Assembly (NCBI RefSeq): GCF_963678635.1
Contig: NC_087064.1
Span: 31,155,932 to 31,219,931, forward strand
DNA: 64,000 nucleotides
Source: Symsagittifera roscoffensis
Taxonomy: Eukaryota; Xenacoelomorpha; Acoela; Convolutidae
Direction of reading: 5' to 3'
Shown here: positions 41,339-52,370 of the stretch, one piece after another
How the letters are laid out: every line of letters starts with the position of its first letter
Numbering within the stretch: position 1 is the stretch's first letter
Translations under genes and position numbers: made by a program
Notes under the pieces: model-generated
Databases searched by the model: none
Told to the model about the DNA's origin: nothing
Seen by the model: the letters and a program-made list of their open reading frames with translations, nothing else

Positions 41339-42324
41339 TCAACATTCCAAGAAATTCTTGTGATTTTTCTTATTTGAAGGTGGTTGAAGTTTTTGTATTG
41401 CATCTATACGAGATTTTAATGGAGTTATAGTGTTTCTTTCTATAATATGTCCAAGGAGTTTTACTCGTGTTAGTAAAAAGTGTGATTTATCTGGGGCTGC
41501 TTTCATGTTTTCTTGCAGTAATATTTGATGATATTTTTCTAAGACAGTAAACATTCGACTTTGGTTTGTGATTGCATAAAAACGTCGTCTAAATATGTAA
41601 TTGCATTTTTATTGAGTATTAATGGTCTGAAAGTTTTACTCATAAATGCTGAAAATGCTGTTGGTCCTATGGAATTTTTATAGAATAATCTGTTGAATTC
41701 GTATTGTTGATTTCCAATGACGAATTGTGTTAATCGTTGTGATTGTTCATCTAGTGGCATTTGATTATATGCACTATTCATATCTGCTGTTATGAAGTAT
41801 TTGCCATTTATTTTTGTGAGAATTACTTGAATTGGTTCTATAGGCCAATTACATTTAGATTCATCAATGAGTGAATTTAAGTATCTTGTATCTAGAACGA
41901 TTTTTAATGATTTTCCTTTCGCTAAGATGATAACGGGGTTGATAAATGTGTTACCTTTTGGCTGTTCTTCTTTATTTACTGGAGAAATGATTTCATATTG
42001 TTCTAGTATTTCAAGTAATCTGTTAACTTTATCTTGCAAGTGAATTGGTACTTTACTTGCCCGTTGTTTTTTGAAAACTGCGTCAGATTTTAGGGGTAAA
42101 TGTAATGGTGATTTTATTTTTCCTACATCAAATTTTGATGTTGCGTAAACTGGATAATTTAATAATAGGTCAGCTAGTTGTTCGAATTCTTTTTGTGTTA
42201 TCTGAGAGTGTTGAAAATTAAACCTTGTTAAAAAATTTTTGCTGTTCTGTCGTATATTTTGAAATTTGAAATGCTGGTTTGAAATAGGGTGTTTTTGCGA
42301 AATAATCTGTATTACGTTTTTCAT
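41339..42324 (-). pseudogene. reverse transcriptase, right copy, frameshifted after YLDD
   Basis: Frames 42324-41539 (fingers/palm with the YLDD motif) and 41554-41339 (thumb). The one-base deletion after YLDD is shared with the left copy. A Glu-to-Lys difference lies in motif B (LFYKN). Confidence 0.8.
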
Positions 42325-42346
42325 TGCTTAAAACATTATTAATTGA

Positions 42347-42778
42347 CTATTCTTCATCAAGAATTGTTAATTGACATATGTCTAATATATGTAAAATTTT
42401 ATTTACTCTATACGCTATTTTTTTTGTGGAAAAAATTGTCGCGTTAGTTTCGCAATAACCTAAGAGTCGTAGTGGAAAGGTTATTTTATATGGGGAATTG
42501 TTATATATATGTAAAGAAATTTTGTCAGAGTTTGAGTCTTTCATGTATTTAAGAGATGAAATTGTTACTCGGAAAAATTTGTGAATTGGTCTGAATTCAA
42601 GGTCAGACATAAAGAGATGTTGTTTGTTTTGCTCTTTATCATATTGGTGAATTTGTTTGATCGCAAATGTATACATGTTTCCTGATAGTGGTTTCAGGTG
42701 TTTTCTTTCCTGATTATATATGGGGTAAAATTTTGAGAAAATTGGTGGTTGTTTGTTTATTCTTTGAAAAAATGTCAA
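42347..42778 (-). CDS. protease-RT linker ORF, right copy
   Basis: Identical frame to 31610-31179, again overlapping the protease stop by four bases. Confidence 0.5.
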   Translation of the reverse strand: MTFFQRINKQPPIFSKFYPIYNQERKHLKPLSGNMYTFAIKQIHQYDKEQNKQHLFMSDLEFRPIHKFFRVTISSLKYMKDSNSDKISLHIYNNSPYKITFPLRLLGYCETNATIFSTKKIAYRVNKILHILDICQLTILDEE

Positions 42779-43152
42779 AGAGGTGTTTTCATTCTTGTGT
42801 ATTTGTCTTTTATATGAACTTTACTATTTAAGAAATTTATAGTTGGTATATATTTAGTAATAAATGGTGTTCCGATGATATTGTGTTTTATATCAGTGAT
42901 ATGGAAGATTTGTTTAAATGGTTTGCTCATGAGTTTGTTTTGTTCCATTGTTCGAGTGGGAACAAGGAAGAGTTGTATTTTTCCATAGTTTGTTAAGATT
43001 GATCCTTGTGCGGTTGCTAGTCTACTTGTTGTTTTGAAGGGTATCAGTTGTGGGTACAGAATTTTGATTTCTTTCCAAGTGGGAATGTTTATAATATTTG
43101 ACTCTGCTCCAGAATCGATTAAAAAATCTATTTCAAGGTCTGGTGCTTGCAA
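42775..43152 (-). CDS. retropepsin-type protease, right copy
   Basis: Same 125-codon frame as 31984-31607, with DSG and IIGTPF motifs. Confidence 0.78.
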   Translation of the reverse strand: MQAPDLEIDFLIDSGAESNIINIPTWKEIKILYPQLIPFKTTSRLATAQGSILTNYGKIQLFLVPTRTMEQNKLMSKPFKQIFHITDIKHNIIGTPFITKYIPTINFLNSKVHIKDKYTRMKTPL

Positions 43153-43291
43153 TTTTTTTGATTTTGGACTTTCTAAAAGAAGTGGGATTGTCCATGTTTT
43201 TTCTTTTTGTAAATGTGTTTCTTTAGGTATGTTTGATAAATATTATTTGTGTTTGAGTATTCTGTGGATTTTTCTTCTGTTACTTCTTCTT

Positions 43292-43498
43292 TTACTTTTT
43301 GTATTTTTCCTTTGTTGTATTATTGGGTATAATATTTAAAAGAAATTTATCATGGTTTTGATATATGTGAGAATACATCGGTTGTTCATATATTATAGGC
43401 TCATAGTCTTTTTCAACGTTTATCATGTTAATTGAAATTGTAATTTCTGTATCACTTTCGCTATCTGCGAACTCGCCATTGATGTTGTTTAATTGCAA
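43292..43498 (-). CDS. acidic Gag-end segment, right copy
   Basis: Same 68 codons as 32330-32124. Here the upstream codon is GAA (43544-43546) instead of the TAA of the left copy, so the frame stays open further upstream. Confidence 0.35.
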   Translation of the reverse strand: MQLNNINGEFADSESDTEITISINMINVEKDYEPIIYEQPMYSHIYQNHDKFLLNIIPNNTTKEKYKK

Positions 43499-43566
43499 TT
43501 CTGTGCTTTCGTTATTGTCAAAACCGGGGGGGTCTGGTTGAGTTTCTTCAGTTGATTGTACTTGAT

Positions 43567-44154
43567 TTATTTGTCTTTGATGTTTACGTGTATCACTGCT
43601 ATAATTTTGTTGTGAATTTTGATAACGTGTGTTATTCCTATGTGGTGATTGAGAGAAGTTTCTTTGTTGTTATAGCTTGAACTTCTGTTCTGTGATTTAT
43701 CACGTGATCTATTTTGATAATTTTTATATTTTGATCTGTTGTTTGAATAATCGCGTGATCGATTGTTTTGATATCTGGGGTTTCGATTGTTTGAATAGCT
43801 TCTATTCCGATCGTTAGAATAATTTCTATATCGATTGTATGAAGAGTTTCTAGATCTATTATTTGAAAAATTTCTATTCCTAGAATTTGAATGTGATCTG
43901 TCATTAAACGAAAATTTGGGTTGATTTGAATTTGATCTTGAATAGTTATTTTGATATTGACTATTTCGACTATGTGATCGACTATACCTGTTTTGTGAGA
44001 AATTGTGCGAATTTCTTTGGTATGGTGATCGTCCTCTATAGTTTGTATTATAGGGTGATTGTTGTCTAGAGTAGTTGCAGTTATTTGGAAGTAGTTTTCC
44101 TGAACAATTATTACTATGAATGTTTTTGTTGGGCAAATTTTGATCATTTATCAT
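43567..44154 (-). CDS. RS/Asn-rich Gag tail, right copy (open)
   Basis: 195 codons, open here because position 43978-43980 reads CGA rather than TGA. It has repeated Arg-Ser/Asn-Tyr units such as RNSSYNRYRNYSNDRNRSYS. Low-complexity Arg/Ser tails bind RNA in many proteins. The last ~25 codons shift to a different character, hinting at a frameshift near 43.65 kb. Confidence 0.5.
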   Translation of the reverse strand: MINDQNLPNKNIHSNNCSGKLLPNNCNYSRQQSPYNTNYRGRSPYQRNSHNFSQNRYSRSHSRNSQYQNNYSRSNSNQPKFSFNDRSHSNSRNRNFSNNRSRNSSYNRYRNYSNDRNRSYSNNRNPRYQNNRSRDYSNNRSKYKNYQNRSRDKSQNRSSSYNNKETSLNHHIGITHVIKIHNKIIAVIHVNIKDK

Positions 44155-44225
44155 GTATTGATGAAAAGATAAGTTGGGTTCTCTGTATTTTTGTGTTTAT
44201 TTTGGTTATCTTGTTGTTTTTGTCT

Positions 44226-45062
44226 GCATTCAGCAATGCTGTGTCGTCATCGGCGACAATAATTACACCATTTTTTGAATGATGATTTGCCTTTAAAATT
44301 TGGGTTTTTTCCTCGTAGATGTTCAAAATTTCGGTGATTTTTTCGGATGAATCAGTATCAGAGTCGTTGATATTGTTTATGTGTGAAGTAGTGATTTGGA
44401 TGTTGTTGACATATTGTAGCTTTAAGTGTTCTGTTTCTGATAGTTTCATTGTGATTTCTGCTTGTTCTAGTTAATCTACTAGTTTCCTAAAATCTAAACC
44501 TGGTTCTCGGATTGAGGAAGGATGTGACGATCTTCATGATTGCCTTTTTCGCAATTGAGGTGTTAGAGTCATCATTAGGATTTCTCTCATCTTTGTAATT
44601 TCATAATCATGAATATTAAGTGAATATGCTTTTCGGACTAGTGTTTCTATTCTTACTGCAAGTTGTTTCATTGGGTAGTCTACGAATTCCCTTGCATAAA
44701 ACTCTTTGATGTTGTTTGTTTCTTTCTGAGTCAAACATTTTTGAGAATTCTTGTGTGAATCTTTTCCAATCTGACTTTATTTCTATAGGTAAAACTGAAA
44801 ACCATTTTTGAGCTGCGCCGTCAAGGGTAGATTGGATTAGAGCTGTGCGTCAATGTAAACAATTTTGATGAAGTGGTGTGTTTACTGGTTCAGGTCCTTT
44901 ATTTAAAATTAAATTTGCTGTGACTGCGTTTAGATAATCTTCTACAGAGTATTCAGGATCTGTGCCTGTGAATACCATTAGTGGTTTATTTGATGTTATT
45001 GATGATCCACCCATTAGGTATGGATTCATACTCATTTTTAGGGATTCTGCGGTATGTGGCAT
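44226..45062 (-). pseudogene. Gag capsid and zinc knuckle, right copy, broken
   Basis: Frames 45062-44850 and 44734-44534 carry the capsid core. The CCHC knuckle is at 44226-44267 with the same internal TGA as the left copy. The stops are shared, so they predate the duplication. Confidence 0.6.
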
Positions 45063-45110
45063 TAGAGTGAACTTTGTTAGTTGGCTTTTTGTTATTTCGT
45101 GTTGTTGTAT

Positions 45111-45590
45111 TTAACATGGTAGTGGGATTTCATTTTTCATCTGGGTTGGTCGGTATGAGTTTGTATTAGCCGGATTTTGTTGTTGAAAAACATGGTTGTA
45201 AGGCGTTGGGTTAGTTCTAGTTTGTCCTATTTGTTCATTTCGTGTATATGTTTCGAAAATATCTGGTTGATCAATACTATAACAACGAGGTCTTGCATTT
45301 GAGGAAAATCGTTGATGATTCTGATTATTGTATTCTTCATCGTCTGATGGAAAATAATTATGTGTGTAATGATGAGGTTGATTTCTAGTATGGTATTTAT
45401 TTGCATTGTTTTTCCGTTGTTGGAAAAATGGGTAGTTTCCGTCTTGTTCTTGCGAGGATCGTGGTTGATCTAGAAAATTTACTGAGTTTAAGATTGGTTG
45501 TGGTACATTTTGACTGTGTAAATATTTGAGTATTTGTCTTTGTTTTTGTCGTTTTTCGTCCGTTGACATCGTTGTAATTGTGTTCTGCAA
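45111..45590 (-). CDS. Gln/Asn-rich Gag N-terminal segment, right copy
   Basis: Same 159-codon frame as 34422-33943. Confidence 0.38.
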   Translation of the reverse strand: MQNTITTMSTDEKRQKQRQILKYLHSQNVPQPILNSVNFLDQPRSSQEQDGNYPFFQQRKNNANKYHTRNQPHHYTHNYFPSDDEEYNNQNHQRFSSNARPRCYSIDQPDIFETYTRNEQIGQTRTNPTPYNHVFQQQNPANTNSYRPTQMKNEIPLPC

Positions 45591-46407
45591 AATTATTTCT
45601 GTGTTGTCTGTATGATGGTTTTGTTACGGGTCGAAATGTTTGGTAATCCATCTGAATATTTTTGTGCAACAGAGGGTTTTACTGTGAATTGTATGATTGT
45701 TTGTTCTGATGTTGGACTTTTCAGTTTTGGAGTTGTAAAATTTGGTTGAATAGGTGAGATACTTCGTTGTGCTTCTTTGTTGTTTTTGTTTCAACAATTT
45801 CTTCGTTTACAAAATGTGATGGGGTTTGTACATCTTGTTGTGTAAGATTTCTTGTTCCGTTTAGATTATCATTATTTATGAATGTGGAATTTAAACTATT
45901 ATTTCCTGTTCTTTCAGGTAAGAATGAATTGTAGTTTAAAGGTGTTGCGTCAACTGTAAAGGGGTATACTCTAACATAATCTTTATTAATAAAAATAGTG
46001 CTAATTGCTTGACTTGATATATCTGTTGGTATATTGATAAATAATTTTTAAGACCATTCAGGGTCCCATACATAGTCTGATTGTTCTGCTAGTACAGTTT
46101 CAACATCTGTACTTTGTGGTCGAAAATTTTTTCTTGCTTGTTCGATAAGATCAATATTGTGACCAAAATAATCGATTATGAACCATGCTAAGATTTTTTG
46201 TAAATCGTATTTAACGCTTTGTGTTATTTGATCATTTGTTAGGTTTTCTCGAATTGCATTTAAAGTTTTGAAAATATGTGTATTTCCTGTCTTACAACTG
46301 TTTGTCGAGATGTTTGAGTAGGTGAATCGCTTTGGAGTTCATCCCATTCTAATATAGATATATAGCTATAGATAAGTGAGAATACGTCGTTTGTAAATAT
46401 CGAGTTT

Positions 46408-46749
46408 TTATTGTATGTTTTTGATGTATTGTGTAAAAACTTTTGAGAATTCTATTTCTACATCGTCAGCTTCAATGAGATATCTGTTATGAGATGCATT
46501 TCGTGGTATGATTTCTATTGTATAGATTCCAAAGTGTGATGTGAGACTACATATACCTTTGATATAGGGATCGAGAAGTTGTCTTCTTATTTTTACATCT
46601 GGAAATTCTTTTGTGCATGGACTTTGTCCTTTTTCAAATAAGTTTGCAATTAAATTTTTACAAAATTCTATTTGTCCGCGAGGTTCAGATAGTGGTGATA
46701 TTGAAAATGGAAGTACTGAGTTTTCTAAGTTATCTTCATTTTGGATCAT
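46408..46749 (-). CDS. unrecognised 113-residue ORF, right copy
   Basis: Same frame as 35581-35240. Confidence 0.38.
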   Translation of the reverse strand: MIQNEDNLENSVLPFSISPLSEPRGQIEFCKNLIANLFEKGQSPCTKEFPDVKIRRQLLDPYIKGICSLTSHFGIYTIEIIPRNASHNRYLIEADDVEIEFSKVFTQYIKNIQ

Positions 46750-46767
46750 TTCTGTATTGTATTACTG

Positions 46768-47190
46768 TTAATGTGTAGTTTTCAATTGTCTTATTGGTTG
46801 ATTCCAATTGTACAAACGTATTGGTTTGTTTGTGTAGCAATTTTCTATTTTCCGTTTGCCTTTTACTGATGATTGTGATTTAGTTTCTGAATCTGTGAAA
46901 TATAATTGATCGCCTATTTGGTGATTTTTGTTTATTGAGTCTTTTAAATTATGAAGTTCGTGTATTGCGGTTGTTTCTGATTCTGAGACTGCGTTTCTTC
47001 GTTTTGGGAATATTTTCCTAATAATTTGTTTTTGTTTGTTGATGATCTTTTTTCTTAGTGTTTGTCTTTTTGTTCGTATATATCCTACTGATTGTCTGTG
47101 TGGTGTGATTACGAGGTCGTATTTCTCGTTGTTGATTAAACAATTGTGTATTATGATTGTTTGTTTGTTTCCTAAATTGTCTCTTGACAT
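46768..47190 (-). CDS. unrecognised basic 140-residue ORF, right copy
   Basis: Same frame as 36022-35600. Confidence 0.38.
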   Translation of the reverse strand: MSRDNLGNKQTIIIHNCLINNEKYDLVITPHRQSVGYIRTKRQTLRKKIINKQKQIIRKIFPKRRNAVSESETTAIHELHNLKDSINKNHQIGDQLYFTDSETKSQSSVKGKRKIENCYTNKPIRLYNWNQPIRQLKTTH

Positions 47191-48147
47191 AAGGTTTAGG
47201 ATGATGGATGCACAATCTGGATTAATGATTCTAATGCCTTAATTTGTTAGTTCTTAATATTTTTTGTGGTTAGCTTAACTTAGTTCGTTTATTTGGGTTG
47301 GGGAGAAAGCGTATATCGATTCCGAAGAATGATTCTTACTTTCTGGTGGCTAATTCTTAGCTAAGATTTGACCTACTTAATCTTACTTAGGGGTTATGAT
47401 TTTTGATCAAGGGTTGGAGATTAGTAAATCGATCCACAAGGTTCAGGTATAATAAAAACGCAAGTAGTTCGTTAGATACTATTTTATGACTTACTAAGTG
47501 TTTTAGCCTGGGTCATCTATGAGGAGTGGGATCAAGTGAAGGATGAGTAACCGAAGTTCTTCACTGTTCAGCTTAATTAAAATGGTTAGTTTTTCAAAAA
47601 GTTTTGGTTAATTCTGGGTCTTTTGATAAAGGTTGGGTAGTGAATCGACGTTTGAGGTCGTTAGACACTAAGTAAAAGGGGAGGGGCAGAACAAAATTGT
47701 TCTATTTGATCCAAGGATAGGCCTTGATGATCAGAGATTTAATTATTTAGAAATTTAAGATTTAATTTAATTTAAAGATCCAAGGGAAGCCTTGATGATC
47801 CGGTATTTAAATGAAATTAATTTAAGTGAAAGTAAGGATAAGCCTTGATAGTTTAAACTTAGAGCGTTAAGGTTAAGTGTTAGTTTTGGTGATTGTTAAT
47901 TTTTGAAATTCGCTGTTATGTTTCAGGTGATAAAGCTGGGATGATATGATGAATTATAATACTAACAATTTTTGATTTATACTAACTAATTTTTGTATTT
48001 TTATTTAATAAATTTTTTTTCAAGATGTTATTCAATTTACAGCTGATTTAAGGAAAACGACAAGTGTTGTTTTTATCAGTAGTTATTCTACAATTAGTAG
48101 GTTTAGCGCCATGAAAGGTTATTTGAAAGTTTTTCTCATTTCAAATA

Positions 48148-48354
48148 TTATGTCAGTAAAGGAAAATTTAAATTTACTGCTGGTAGTATTCTAAATACAA
48201 AAGTTTGATCTCGTTTTTGTCGTACTATCATGAAATCAATTGGTAGATTTCTTCCTAGTCGTATGTCGTTTCTTGTTCGACGTCTTCTTCCAATACCGGG
48301 TAGTTCTCGTATTGTTCGGAATTTTGGATCTGATCTATTGAGGCGTAGAGACAT
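48148..48354 (-). CDS. Arg-rich small ORF, right copy
   Basis: Same frame as 37186-36980, adjacent to the duplicated LTR. Confidence 0.38.
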   Translation of the reverse strand: MSLRLNRSDPKFRTIRELPGIGRRRRTRNDIRLGRNLPIDFMIVRQKRDQTFVFRILPAVNLNFPLLT

Positions 48355-48473
48355 ATCTACTAAGTTTTTGTCACATAAAATTTTTATGAAATGTTGTATT
48401 TGTCTAATTCTAATCTAATTTTGTCTAATGCTAGGTTAGTTAAGGTCTGTTCGAGACTTTTGGTCGCACTAGA

Positions 48474-48840
48474 TGAGTTATGTATAGTTTACTTTACTCA
48501 TAGAGTAATTTCAGATAAGTACACCGTCTGCTCGTCACGCTATCTTATTTTCGGCCGGATAGATTCGTGCCTAATACCGATCTTAATCTTACTCTTATAT
48601 CTCCTAGTCTCAATAGATCTAGTGTACACCGGTTAGCGCGAGTTAGTTCCAGAATGAGAACAACTGTATTCTAAGTTTAATTCAAATTGCTCTGGTGTTG
48701 AAACTACAAGTAGTTTTAACACTTAACAAATAAATAGGTTGTTAGTTTTATGGAATATGATTGGCTAGTATTTAATATTTTATAGAGATAAAATATCATA
48801 ATATTAACCAATTATAAATACTAGTTTAGATCTGATTCCA
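48474..48840 (-). repeat. LTR, duplicated copy
   Basis: Copy of the 5' LTR at 37306-37672, with no difference seen. It does not mark an independent insertion: the same flank follows (TTCTCAGCGG), as expected for segmental duplication. Confidence 0.9.
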
Positions 48841-48857
48841 TTCTCAGCGGTTTTTGA

Positions 48858-49383
48858 CTCTTGCGATTAGCAAGCGCTATCAAATCGGAATATAGATTTT
48901 TTAGGGTTAACAACTTGCTTACAAAAATCAGTTTAATCATTTAGGCTGCTGATCCGCACAATATATGCTACTTATTCATCCGCTACTTTTCACCTTGCTT
49001 GCATTTACTATACTGCACTCACGGATTGTGTGCGGCCAGTATATTCAATTTTCTCTAATCAGACTTTTCGCCTCAAACTTTGTTGACTTTCAGCTTATTG
49101 CGTGTCGCCTTCGTTTCGTCGGCTTATTTACCTTATTTTTTTTCGGAAAAGTAATATCATCCAGATTCCTTCTCACTTGACCTAAAAGCTTGTTGCATTG
49201 CTTATTTAATATTCAAATGTTTTGCTTGGCATGTTTGCCTAGAATGAACTTTCATCGAGACTTTCAAAAATTTCCGTAGACTGGTTTTTTTTAAAAAATT
49301 TTCCATTTTTCCGACTTAATTTTTTTTATTTTTGTGTTGTATAGCAAGTGATGCGAAGCTCCGCTTAGCCTCTGTGTAATAAT
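48858..49383 (+). mobile_element. hairpin-ended element (family H), duplicated copy
   Basis: Copy of 37690-38215 carried along in the tandem duplication. It differs by small indels in T and A runs (near 49133 and 49287). Confidence 0.5.
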
Positions 49384-49554
49384 AATTTATTTCAATAAGC
49401 AATTTTCTCAGATATATTTTTGATACGCTATGCAAATAACTTCGCTAGTAATATGATAAGTTTGTTTCTTAAAAATTTTGATTTTCTATTTAAGCAAACG
49501 AAGATTTAAATGTAACACTCCATTTTAATAGTTCTCAAATTACGAAGTTGTAAA

Positions 49555-50816
49555 ACCAATATCAGACCCATATCCGAACTCTTTTTTGTATCGAGTTATG
49601 TTCTATGGAAGCAAAAAAAATGGATACCAAGAATAGATTGCCTCATACTTTCTAGTTTTAACTCTTTCGGCTCTTTAGTTCAATAGAATTCAATTTCAAA
49701 CTGTTCAGCCATTTGTTTGTGTATCAGTTTAGTCAAATCAACTGTTTTTGATGAAATTTATTTTTGTGTTTTCCAATCAGGTAGTAATAAGTGGAAGTGT
49801 TGCTCATTGTGGCTTCAGGGAGACTTGAAATTTTTTAAACAAATTTATAAAAATCCTTTTTTTTTGCAAAAAAATTCTAAAAAAAAATTTTTATTAAATT
49901 TTGAAAATTGATTGAATTTTTAACACTTTTTTTTCGCTTTTCTTGTCCATTTCCTACAAAAACTGTTTCTAGTCGGCCTGGACTGTCGATTTCAATTTTT
50001 TCGTTCAGATCTTTTCATCACACCACGCTGAAAAAAAAACAACTAACTTGAAAAAAAGAATTCAAGACTAAGATCGGAAAATTCTGTGCTACTTGCGAAC
50101 AAATCACAGAAAAGGTTGAAAAATACTTGAAAATTTTTCCAATGATATTTTTGATAGAAACTTTGCTCTACTTGTTTTTGTTTGAAAGCCACCGTTAGAT
50201 TGAAATGTCAAAATTAGTTTGGAATTAAAAGTAAAACCGAACGAGTTTAAATCTTGTAATTGAAAACAGAGTGTTTGTTCGTATTCTATCAAGGAATCAA
50301 GCGGTTCATTTGCAAAACAATTGGACGAGGCAATGTCATGTTTTGAAAGGTCTAATTTGGATATATTTTTGTGGTTCTTTAAAAGTATATCACTGTGACC
50401 ACATGTTTATCTGGACTCATGAGTTGCTGTTCATGAGTTGCCTTAACGATTTTATGACTTGTAAGTTGTGACCTATTGGAATTGGTTTGTCTATAGAGTT
50501 CCTTTTAGGTGAAAATTTGTTTTCCTTTTTGTGCGATGCGCGAAGGTAGTCCTCGCGCGAAGAGATTGTAAATGTTTGATAAAAATAATAATCACGGCCT
50601 TTTCTCGGCACAGAGAATAATTTATTTCTATTATATATACTGTTATATTATACGTGTCGAAATATCAAATAGCGAATATCATATCGTATGCCATTGTCAC
50701 ATTCGACAAAATATGAAAGTTTAAAATCGACCAAGCTGTCCTAACATTGGTCATAAAATGGCGCATAACATGAAAAAAAACATAGCATAGAAGCTATGCG
50801 GTCATATGTTCTTTTT
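49555..50816. other. repeat-rich flank, no gene supported
   Basis: The segment 49930-50110 has a diverged relative at about 57035-57245: both contain CAGATCTTTT.ATCACAC, then GCTGAAAAAA or GCAGAAAAAA, then CGGAA.ATTCTGTG.TACTTGC. An imperfect hairpin (GCATAG/CTATGC) lies near 50784-50799. Short frames here lack recognisable features. Confidence 0.4.
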
Positions 50817-50943
50817 ACCCTTGCGATAAGCAAGGGTATTGCCATCGGGTACCAGACTTTTCGCGGAAATAACTTAGTTCACAAAACTCAGATGTTCGTC
50901 TGACTCATCTCTACCTTGTTTCATAATGTATTCAAAATTCTTA

Positions 50944-51040
50944 GCGTTCCCGGCCAACTTAGCCTGGAGATAACGAATAAGTCTGGGACGGCAAAGGTCC
51001 TGGGTTCGAATCTGAGCAGGACCTGTTATTTTTCAAATGG
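50944..51040 (+). repeat. tRNA-derived SINE head
   Basis: A-box-like TAGCCTGGAGATAACG is followed 40-50 bp later by the B box GGTTCGAATCT (51003-51013) and TTATTTTT. The arms GTCCTG/CAGGAC flank the B box. The acceptor arms do not pair, so it is a tRNA-derived promoter rather than a tRNA gene. Confidence 0.5.
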
Positions 51041-51059
51041 GAAATATTCTATTTTTAAT

Positions 51060-52150
51060 TAAATTGTCCAATTATTTGTCTGCTTATCTGTTGTCGGCTT
51101 AGTTGTCACTTCTTGGAATCGTTTTTTCTTTGCCGCGGGAATTTTTTAATGTTGCTTTTAGTGTTTGATTTACGCCTAAAAATTGTATTTTCACTACCTT
51201 GATTTTGTTTTTTCTTGTATTTTGTTTCGCTAGAAAAATTCTTCTGCCCAAGTTATTTCGGCCTATTTTTCATTTACTTAATGACCTAATTTTGGGCTGT
51301 TTTATGCAAAACACAACTTGAAAACTCTCTTCGCACTTTTCAAGCTGTTTCTATGTTAACCAATCGGTTTGTTGAAATTAATTTTTTTTTGGAATAATTT
51401 TCCAATTTTGCTAAAATTTTTGTTTTTCGCAGAAAATTTCAAACAAAGGGGCATCAATTGAAAAACAGCCCTCTACCCTGTCTGTCGGCATACTCCCCTA
51501 GAGTCTTGTTTTCCTTGACGTTTCTAACCACAAACTAACCTCTCAAATCTGATATTGTGGGTTCAATGGAGATAATGGGTAGTGGGAAGCTCCTCTGCAT
51601 TAGCGGACACTCGCTAAACTTTTTGATAATTCTCGAAAGCTACACTGCCATATCTTGGTTAAGCTCTCAGAATGGGTTGTGGACGCTCATTTGCTTATGC
51701 GACTACCACCAAATGTTTTGACCCTCGGAAAAGTAAAATTTTTTTATTTTTTTACCGTTTTGTTAGAAAGTTTTTGACTTTTTCTCAAAAACTCCCCTCC
51801 CAAATCAGATTTTGGGTTCAATCGAAACTACAGGTCGCGCGAATCCCTTCTGCATAAGCGGCTACGCACAATTTTCCACAAAAAAAGCTATGATTCTGGG
51901 AATAGCTTAATTTTTGATTTGCTAACTACTTTTTGGGCTTTTCTCGCTAACTATCCTGTCAAATCTGAGATCATAGGCTTAATTGAATAAACAGGTTGTT
52001 GAAAGCTTACCTTAGTAATAGGTTGTTGAAAGTCTACCTTCATAACCACTTTACGCCAAAACTACCGGGCCAATTCTCAGGCGGAAATCAATTATGAAAT
52101 CCGGTTTTGAACATCTTCTCTGCTAAAGCGGTCATAACCTTTTAAAATCA
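51060..52150 (+). repeat. repeat B with its leader segment
   Basis: 51060-51350 aligns with 62945-63200 (TGTCTGCTTATCT, TTGGAATCGTTTTTTC, TTTTTAGTGTTT/TTTTAGTGTTTG, CTGCCCAA.TATTTCGG, AATGACCT). From 51450 onward follow ~190-bp units with CTCTCAAATCTGATAT, GGGTTCAAT and CTGCATAAGCGGC-like blocks. The unit array is of the same family as at 8-10 kb. Confidence 0.55.
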
Positions 52151-52370
52151 AACTTTTCGTGCCGCATCAGAATAGCAAATTCATTCAATATCATGTCATA
52201 CCCGCAGCTTTAGCTGGGCCACTAGTTGTTTTTTTATCGAGACTTACGAAAATTTTGGTTCATCTAGTTGTTTTTCAACACCTAACTGTTTTTTCGACTT
52301 ATGTTTTTTTAAATGTTTGTGGTGTAGCTCAAGTGGTGCGAAGTTCCGCTTCGCCTCTGTGTATAATTTC

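Larger units (their letters stand above)
38386..49554. repeat. tandem duplication, right copy (~11,169 bp)
   Basis: Direct repeat of 27218-38385. The junction carries ACC, which is also present at the left edge (27218-27220) and just beyond the right edge (49555-49557), a 3-bp microhomology. The LTR element part in this copy is only its 5' portion: leader, gag, pol and one LTR, truncated after integrase. Confidence 0.93.
50817..52370 (+). mobile_element. long hairpin-ended composite element (family H)
   Basis: The left end is a perfect 8-bp hairpin, ACCCTTGC/GCAAGGGT with loop GATAA (50817-50837). The right end is a 6-bp hairpin, GCGAAG/CTTCGC (52338-52354), followed by CTCTGTGTATAA. Both ends match the shorter copy at 37690-38215, while the interior differs and holds a tRNA-like head and repeat-B units. 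Just before the right hairpin is TAGCTCAAGTGG, which looks like a tRNA A box. No transposase is encoded. The class is not established. Confidence 0.45.

Noticed and set aside
48474-49554. Second independent insertion of the LTR element at 38.4-48.8 kb
   Set aside because: The same flank follows both LTRs, and the repeat period is constant through element and flank, so this is segmental duplication, not a new insertion.
51003-51013. Functional tRNA gene around the GGTTCGAATCT B box
   Set aside because: Acceptor and T stems do not pair into a cloverleaf. Only the internal promoter-like boxes are convincing.
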